DNA of 8,950 nucleotides from Helicobacteraceae bacterium (GTDB lineage: Bacteria; Campylobacterota; Campylobacteria; Campylobacterales; Sulfurimonadaceae): positions 1 through 8,950 of the forward strand of contig JALSUN010000135.1 in NCBI GenBank assembly GCA_027061425.1. The letters are read 5' to 3'. Shown piece after piece: positions 5,083 to 8,950 of this stretch. The notes below the pieces were generated by a model, which was not told where the DNA came from, did no database searches, and worked only from the letters and a program-made list of their open reading frames with translations. The stretch's first letter is position 1; every line of letters starts with the position of its first letter. A program made the position numbers and the translations under genes.

Positions 5083-7494
5083 ATGATTAATACCTTACTC
5101 TATTTTTTAAGTCGCTTTAACGTGAAGTTAAAAGTAGGTTCACTCATCCTTTTCTTGATTACAGGAATTGTGTTTTGGAACCTCTCGTACATCTCTACGA
5201 CATATAATCTTTACCAAACAAAAGAGTTTAATGCTCGCTCATTAGAGAAAGCACTAGAGATAGAAAAATTGATCACGCTACTTCAAAAAGAGCGTCGTGC
5301 GGCGCTCAGTTATCTCTATGTGACCCATGACAAAAAAGCGTATCTTGATGCTGTTCAAAAACGAGAAGTGGCCTTTATAAGACTTGAGGGCTTTTTTAAT
5401 AGTTGTACTTATACAAAAAAAATACGTTATATCCATCAAAATATGAGCAGTATAAAAAAGATAGAACATGACATCCTCACGGACAAACTCAGTGGTGTTG
5501 AGGTTATTCGCTTTTATACGGATGGCATAATAAAGCATTTAGTTGACATTATTTCAGGTATTACCCAGCGAAACAGTACAAATGGTCTCAGTGCGTATTT
5601 TGACATTATCAGTGTGGTAGAGTACTCAAGTCTGGAGTCTGACTTGACCATCTCAATTATGGGAGATGGCTCTCAACTTGAAGATTTTTATGAGATCATT
5701 ATATTACAAAGTGGTAAGGCCCAGAGTGCGCTAGATGCATTTAACCGCGTTGCTGATGAAGAGGCCATACAAAAACTTAATGCCAGTTATCGAAATAGTG
5801 ACTTTGTAGAGATGAACATTCAAAAAGACAACTTTAGAAACCATGCTTTTTCTTTAGGGGGAGAGGCCTTTAATCTCAAAATTTATGAGAGGGTGACTAC
5901 GACATATATCAATAATCTTCGAGAGATCTCCAAGTTTGAGTATGAACAACGTTCAGAGGTCATTAACAGGGAGAGAGAACATTATCTGAATTTAGTCTAC
6001 CAAGACCTGTTGATGATGGTCTTGCCGATATTTATCGTTGGTTTTATAGCCTACTTGATCTTTTTAGACATCAACATCTCTCTACAGACCATGTTAGACT
6101 TTTTAAGTGGTAGACGTTCTGAGAGGACTAAAAAAGAACGCCTGCTCTTGATGAAGTCACCAAGTGAACTTGGACAAGTGTATAGAAAACTTTATGCCTT
6201 TAACACTAAGATCAACAAACAGATCAAGATTATCAGACATAACTATGAGCTTGATGGATTGACTGCTTTGCCCAACCGTGTCAAACTTCTGAGTGTCTTG
6301 GAAAAAGCGATAGAGAAGCAGAAGAGTTTTTCACTTATCTATATAGATATCTATAACTTCTCTCTGATTAATGACTCTTTTGGCCAATCGGTAGGAGACA
6401 TTTACCTCCAAGAGACCGCAGATATTTTACTGGACATGGTCAACGAGATAGCTATAGACAGTAAGATGAAACTTCAGGTATACAGAATGGGCTCTGACGA
6501 ATTTGTGATCGTCTGTTCGAACACCCAATACATTTCACGTGTAGTAGAGGCTTTAACCCATACTTACTTGGTTAACTATAACGATATTGAGATGCCTCTT
6601 ACCTTTAACTTTGGCGTGGCAAATAGTCGAAAAGACTCTACTAAAAGTTCTATTTTAACACAGGCAGAGTTGGCTGTTAAAGAGGCTATTACCCATCAAC
6701 AAAGGTATAGAGTCTATACTGGTGATGACTCTTACAAAATAAAATATCAAAACAACCTTGAGTGGGTAAAACGTATTAAAAATGCTTTTGAACATGACTA
6801 TTTTGAAGCTCATTTTCAGCCTATAGTCTCTACTAAGGATGAAAGTTGTAAAAAACTTGAAGTACTGATACGTCTGAGAGAAGAGGGCAGTACAGAAGTG
6901 ATCTCACCTTATGAGTTTTTACCGGTTCTACAGAAGATGGGTCTGGAAAAACGCCTGACTAAAGTGATCATCAATCAAAGTTTTAAACTCATGCGCCAAT
7001 GTGATAAGGCGATTTCAATCAACATGACACGCGATGATCTAGATGAAGATATGTTGCAGTACTTGCAAGAGAGTCTACAAACCCATGGAGTTCAGGCCTC
7101 AAGTATATCTATAGAGTTGGTAGAAACAGAAGAATTGCTTAATGAACAGTATATTAAAATTATACAAAAGATCAAAGGTATGGGCTTTCAGGTCTCCATC
7201 GATGACTTTGGAACGGGTTACTCAAACTTTGCATACTTGACACAGATACGACCTGATTACTTAAAAATAGATGGATCTCTTATCAAAGATATCGATACAA
7301 ACTTGGAAAACAGAAGTATTGTTAAGGGTATAGTAGATCTTGCACGCTCACTAAACATTGTACTCATCGCAGAATTTGTGAGTACACCAGAAATTTATGC
7401 TATTATTCAAGAATTAGGGATTGATTATGCACAGGGTTACTATTTTGGTAAGGCTGAAAGCTGTGATGTCATCTTAGAAAAAGGACAAAATTGA
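5083..7494 (+). CDS. Membrane NIT-like sensor with degenerate GGDEF and intact EAL (probable c-di-GMP phosphodiesterase)
   Basis: An 803-residue inner-membrane signalling protein. Membrane helices lie at about 18-36 and 309-328 and enclose a periplasmic helical region. That region begins with LITLLQKERRAALSYLYV (63-80), resembling the start of NIT (nitrate/nitrite sensing) domains. A degenerate HAMP-like linker follows (about 329-380, with SELGQVYRKLYAFNTKI at 361-377). The GGDEF domain (about 388-545) keeps DGLTALPNR and Asp422, but its signature reads GSDEF (470-474) and no RxxD inhibitory site precedes it, so cyclase activity is doubtful. The EAL domain (about 565-800) has EVL in place of EAL but keeps the residues of active phosphodiesterases: Glu593, Asn647, Glu678, Glu681, Asp707-Asp708 (DDFGTGYS), Lys728, Glu764 and Gln784 (QGY). 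The inferred activity is hydrolysis of c-di-GMP to pGpG under periplasmic control. It starts 9 bp after hemB and overlaps argF by 4 bp. The true ligand is unknown. Confidence 0.95.
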   Translation: MINTLLYFLSRFNVKLKVGSLILFLITGIVFWNLSYISTTYNLYQTKEFNARSLEKALEIEKLITLLQKERRAALSYLYVTHDKKAYLDAVQKREVAFIRLEGFFNSCTYTKKIRYIHQNMSSIKKIEHDILTDKLSGVEVIRFYTDGIIKHLVDIISGITQRNSTNGLSAYFDIISVVEYSSLESDLTISIMGDGSQLEDFYEIIILQSGKAQSALDAFNRVADEEAIQKLNASYRNSDFVEMNIQKDNFRNHAFSLGGEAFNLKIYERVTTTYINNLREISKFEYEQRSEVINREREHYLNLVYQDLLMMVLPIFIVGFIAYLIFLDINISLQTMLDFLSGRRSERTKKERLLLMKSPSELGQVYRKLYAFNTKINKQIKIIRHNYELDGLTALPNRVKLLSVLEKAIEKQKSFSLIYIDIYNFSLINDSFGQSVGDIYLQETADILLDMVNEIAIDSKMKLQVYRMGSDEFVIVCSNTQYISRVVEALTHTYLVNYNDIEMPLTFNFGVANSRKDSTKSSILTQAELAVKEAITHQQRYRVYTGDDSYKIKYQNNLEWVKRIKNAFEHDYFEAHFQPIVSTKDESCKKLEVLIRLREEGSTEVISPYEFLPVLQKMGLEKRLTKVIINQSFKLMRQCDKAISINMTRDDLDEDMLQYLQESLQTHGVQASSISIELVETEELLNEQYIKIIQKIKGMGFQVSIDDFGTGYSNFAYLTQIRPDYLKIDGSLIKDIDTNLENRSIVKGIVDLARSLNIVLIAEFVSTPEIYAIIQELGIDYAQGYYFGKAESCDVILEKGQN
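7481..7493 (+). promoter_or_regulatory. Ribosome-binding site fixing a TTG start for argF
   Basis: AAGGA (7481-7485) lies 5 nt before TTG (7491-7493), inside the end of the GGDEF/EAL gene. The TTG shares TGA with that gene's stop (TTGA at 7491-7494). Residues MRHFLTLKDYTKAEIL that follow are the normal ArgF N-terminus, and the next Met is at residue 23, so TTG is almost certainly the start. Confidence 0.85.
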
Positions 7495-8411
7495 GACATT
7501 TTTTAACACTTAAAGACTATACAAAGGCTGAGATCTTAGAGATCATTGATCTGGGTATGGCTATTAAAAGAGAGCTTAAAAGTGGCGACATTAAAGCCCA
7601 TATGCCTAACAAAACCTTGGCAATGATCTTTGAAAAAAGTTCTACGAGAACCCGTGTCAGTTTCGAGACAGGGATCTTTCAACTTGGGGGTCATGGACTT
7701 TTCTTATCCAACCGTGACATTCACCTTGGACGTGGTGAACCTGTAAAAGACACCGCACGTGTCATCTCTTCTATGTGTGACATGGTGATGATCCGTACTT
7801 TTGCACACTCCATGCTTGAAGAGTTTGCTGCTTATTCAAAAGTGCCTGTTATCAATGGCTTGACAGACTCATATCATCCTATACAACTCTTGGCAGACTA
7901 TATGACTATTTTAGAGCATAACCACAGTAAAGACCTAGTAGTAGCTTATGTTGGTGATGGGAATAACATGACACACTCTTGGATGTTCCTGGCAGCAAAA
8001 CTGGGCTTTGAACTGCGTGTTGCTACGCCTCATAACTATGAAGTTGATGCCACAGTGCGTCAAGAGGCAGATGCTATCGCTCAAGAGAGTGGTGCTAAGA
8101 TCATCTATACAAACTCACCACAAGAAGCGGTAAAAGGAGCTACAGTTGTCACAACAGATACTTGGGCTTCTATGGGACAAGAAGATGAAAAAGAGGAGCG
8201 TATTACCGCTTTTGGTGGATTTATCGTAGATGAAGCACTGATGGCTGAAGCAGACAAAGAAGCGCTCTTTTTACACTGCCTTCCCGCATATAGAGGTCAA
8301 GAGGTCAGTGAAGCAGTTTTAGAAGGGGCACAAAGCGTTGTTTTTGAAGAAGCAGAAAATAGATTACACGCTCAAAAAGGTCTTATGGTCTGGCTTGATC
8401 AACAAAGATAA
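7491..8411 (+). CDS. argF: Ornithine carbamoyltransferase
   Basis: Transfers the carbamoyl group of carbamoyl phosphate to ornithine to give citrulline, a step of arginine biosynthesis, as a cytoplasmic trimer. The 306 residues are of normal length. The carbamoyl-phosphate loop STRTR is at 51-55. Further conserved segments are HPIQ (129-132, usually HPCQ or HPTQ), DGNNMTHSW (156-164), the ornithine-binding segment DTWASMGQE (223-231) and HCLP (262-265) followed by AYRG. SMG and HCLP indicate ornithine rather than aspartate carbamoyltransferase. A catabolic arcB role is less likely because no arcA or arcC is nearby and argF lies next to hemB in Campylobacterota. Initiation at TTG overlaps the upstream stop, so expression probably depends on translation of the GGDEF/EAL gene or on the AAGGA site within it. 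No ARG-box-like operator was seen close by. Confidence 0.97.
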   Translation: MRHFLTLKDYTKAEILEIIDLGMAIKRELKSGDIKAHMPNKTLAMIFEKSSTRTRVSFETGIFQLGGHGLFLSNRDIHLGRGEPVKDTARVISSMCDMVMIRTFAHSMLEEFAAYSKVPVINGLTDSYHPIQLLADYMTILEHNHSKDLVVAYVGDGNNMTHSWMFLAAKLGFELRVATPHNYEVDATVRQEADAIAQESGAKIIYTNSPQEAVKGATVVTTDTWASMGQEDEKEERITAFGGFIVDEALMAEADKEALFLHCLPAYRGQEVSEAVLEGAQSVVFEEAENRLHAQKGLMVWLDQQR

Positions 8412-8432
8412 AAGGTTTTATGACTCTTTTTT
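8408..8432 (+). terminator. Weak candidate terminator after argF
   Basis: ATAAAA (8408-8413) and TTTTAT (8416-8421) form a short A/T-only stem overlapping the argF stop, followed by six T residues at 8427-8432. The stem is weak and the T run begins five bases after it, so this is only a possible intrinsic terminator for the hemB operon. No better one was found. Confidence 0.28.
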
Positions 8433-8493
8433 CTCACTTAAAATATTAATAATAGTACAGTAGCAGGCTGTTTCTGAACAAGGTTAACAGGAT

Positions 8494-8499
8494 TATAAT
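8494..8499 (+). promoter_or_regulatory. Isolated TATAAT -10-like element
   Basis: A perfect TATAAT, without a clear -35, lies upstream of the nested stem-loops at 8509-8593. Transcription would begin near 8506, directly ahead of those structures. It may serve a small RNA or a long cytochrome leader; chance occurrence in A+T-rich DNA is also possible. Confidence 0.25.
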
Positions 8500-8508
8500 T
8501 CGTTTCAC

Positions 8509-8593
8509 TTACCTGCTTATCGTAAAACAGTGGTCTGTTTACTTGGTCAAGTCTCACAACTCAGTAGCAACATATAAAAAGAAAGACAGGTAA
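8509..8593 (+). repeat. Nested inverted repeats, possible structured RNA
   Basis: TTACCTG (8509-8515) and CAGGTAA (8587-8593) are perfect 7-bp complements. They enclose a hairpin of GTAAAACAG (8522-8530) with CTGTTTAC (8535-8542), which is 8 bp with one bulged A and a TGGT loop. A short ACTTG / CAAGT inverted repeat (8541-8552) adjoins it. An outer stem enclosing inner hairpins is the shape of a structured RNA, but no known riboswitch or small-RNA family was recognised. Confidence 0.35.
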
Positions 8594-8606
8594 ACCTCTT
8601 ATTTGA

Positions 8607-8679
8607 TTGTATACTTGAAAATATCTTATAAAAACATATTAGATTAATTAATATATTTATAGGTTGTTTTTTGTATACT
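8607..8679 (+). repeat. Direct repeat of TTGTATACT
   Basis: TTGTATACT occurs at 8607-8615 and 8671-8679, 64 bp apart, each containing the palindrome GTATAC and each able to serve as a TATACT -10 element. They may be tandem promoters or a pair of protein-binding sites about six helical turns apart upstream of the cytochrome gene. Confidence 0.4.
8674..8679 (+). promoter_or_regulatory. Candidate -10 element of the cytochrome gene
   Basis: TATACT is preceded by a T-rich run (8667-8672) and no clear -35, a layout common in Campylobacterota. Transcription would start near 8686, giving a leader of about 64 nt that begins with the inverted repeat at 8691-8722. Confidence 0.35.
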
Positions 8680-8690
8680 GTGAACTCTAA

Positions 8691-8722
8691 AATAAATTAC
8701 CATATTTTTTTGGTAATTTATT
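8691..8722. repeat. Perfect 11-bp inverted repeat before the cytochrome gene
   Basis: AATAAATTACC (8691-8701) and GGTAATTTATT (8712-8722) are exact complements around a 10-base loop containing seven consecutive T residues. It lies 27 bp before the cytochrome ATG and 13 bp before its AAGG. It may be an operator for a dimeric regulator or a hairpin at the 5' end of the mRNA. The loop T run precedes the right arm, so it does not look like a normal plus-strand terminator. Confidence 0.6.
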
Positions 8723-8749
8723 ATCACACTATACAAGGTCTCTTCACTA

Positions 8750-8950
8750 ATGTTGAAACTTAGCCTCTCTTTTATACTTTTAACCCTCTCTTTACAAGCA
8801 GCACCAACTATGGTCCAAAAATGTTACTCTTCTGAAGATTGTAAAGCATGTCATCTTCCTATTGTTAATCAGTGGAAATCGTCTTATCATGCGCGCTCTC
8901 ATTATGATAAAAATGAGTATCTACAAGCTTCTATGAACTATGTGCACCGT
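8750..8950 (+). CDS. Secreted multihaem c-type cytochrome, N-terminal part (cut by window edge)
   Basis: A frame opens at ATG 8750 and runs to the window edge (67 residues, no stop). A Sec signal peptide, MLKLSLSFILLTLSLQA, precedes a periplasmic segment. The haem attachment motif CKACH (residues 31-35) is followed by HLPIVNQWKSSYHARSHY, with Trp42 and His residues 48 and 52. This CxxCH-then-W..S.HA pattern is typical of multihaem cytochromes of the cytochrome c-554-like group, in which downstream His residues ligate haem irons. An extra Cys25 precedes the motif. The start is supported by AAGG at 8735-8738, 11 nt upstream. Only one haem site is visible, so haem number and redox partner are unknown. 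A role in respiratory electron transfer is inferred. It is separated from argF by 338 bp and probably has its own promoter. Confidence 0.85.
   Translation, partial: MLKLSLSFILLTLSLQAAPTMVQKCYSSEDCKACHLPIVNQWKSSYHARSHYDKNEYLQASMNYVHR

Larger units (their letters stand above)
8412..8749. other. Non-coding interval between argF and the cytochrome gene
   Basis: These 338 bp contain no credible protein gene on either strand. The left half (to about 8600) holds a TATAAT and nested inverted repeats that could belong to a small RNA or a long leader. The right half is very A+T-rich (TTAATTAA at 8644-8651), carries two copies of TTGTATACT, and ends with an 11-bp inverted repeat just before the cytochrome gene. 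The length and density of repeats exceed what is seen elsewhere in this compact window. Confidence 0.7.

Noticed and set aside
5083..5541. HAMP-containing chemoreceptor or histidine kinase as an alternative reading of the N-terminal region
   Set aside because: The C-terminal part is clearly GGDEF plus EAL; no kinase H-box or methyl-accepting domain is present.
8420..8449. Nine-codon mini-ORF (MTLFSHLKY) right after argF with AAAGG before it
   Set aside because: Too short to support as a gene, the spacing from AAAGG is only about 4 nt, and such runs are expected by chance in A+T-rich DNA.
8412..8749. c-di-GMP riboswitch (GEMM) considered upstream of the cytochrome, given the nearby EAL protein
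   Set aside because: None of the conserved GEMM core or its tetraloop and receptor could be found in the interval.

Overview
The window looks like chromosomal DNA of a Campylobacterota (epsilonproteobacterial) organism, most likely a Sulfurovum/Sulfurimonas-type sulfur or hydrogen oxidiser. It is A+T-rich. It carries a divergent ribA / hemB core with rsmG behind ribA and argF behind hemB. From memory, Campylobacter jejuni has the same core order (argF-hemB-ribA-gidB). The right end opens into a multihaem c-type cytochrome gene, which suits a respiratory lithotroph. No IS element, CRISPR array, tRNA, rRNA or phage gene was seen.

Layout. Positions 1-1067 (+) hold the 3' part of an unrecognised lysine-rich gene, open at the left edge. 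Positions 3985-1085 (-) form a tight six-gene unit, in transcription order: ribA (GTP cyclohydrolase II), a small outer-membrane beta-barrel protein, rsmG (16S rRNA m7G methyltransferase), a PP0621-family membrane-anchored zinc-ribbon protein, an unrecognised 130-residue protein, and an NlpC/P60 lipoprotein. Gaps are 4-69 bp and one junction overlaps as TAATG. Positions 3986-4104 are the divergent control region, with promoter-like elements for both directions and an inverted repeat. Positions 4105-8411 (+) are hemB (porphobilinogen synthase), a large membrane GGDEF/EAL protein, and argF (ornithine carbamoyltransferase). They are packed into one operon; argF starts at a TTG overlapping the preceding stop. 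Positions 8412-8749 are a non-coding interval with several inverted and direct repeats. Positions 8750-8950 (+) are the start of a secreted multihaem cytochrome, cut by the window edge.

How the genes relate. Most are housekeeping: riboflavin, haem and arginine synthesis, ribosome methylation and wall remodelling. The unusual component is the c-di-GMP protein between hemB and argF. It has an NIT-like sensor, a degenerate HAMP-like linker, a GGDEF domain with motif GSDEF, and an EAL domain that keeps its catalytic residues. The best reading is a sensor phosphodiesterase whose GGDEF domain is catalytically dead or regulatory. I do not see a clearly new multi-gene system. The items most worth following are this protein and its operon position, alternative hairpins in the hemB leader, the structured interval before the cytochrome gene, and the two unrecognised proteins.
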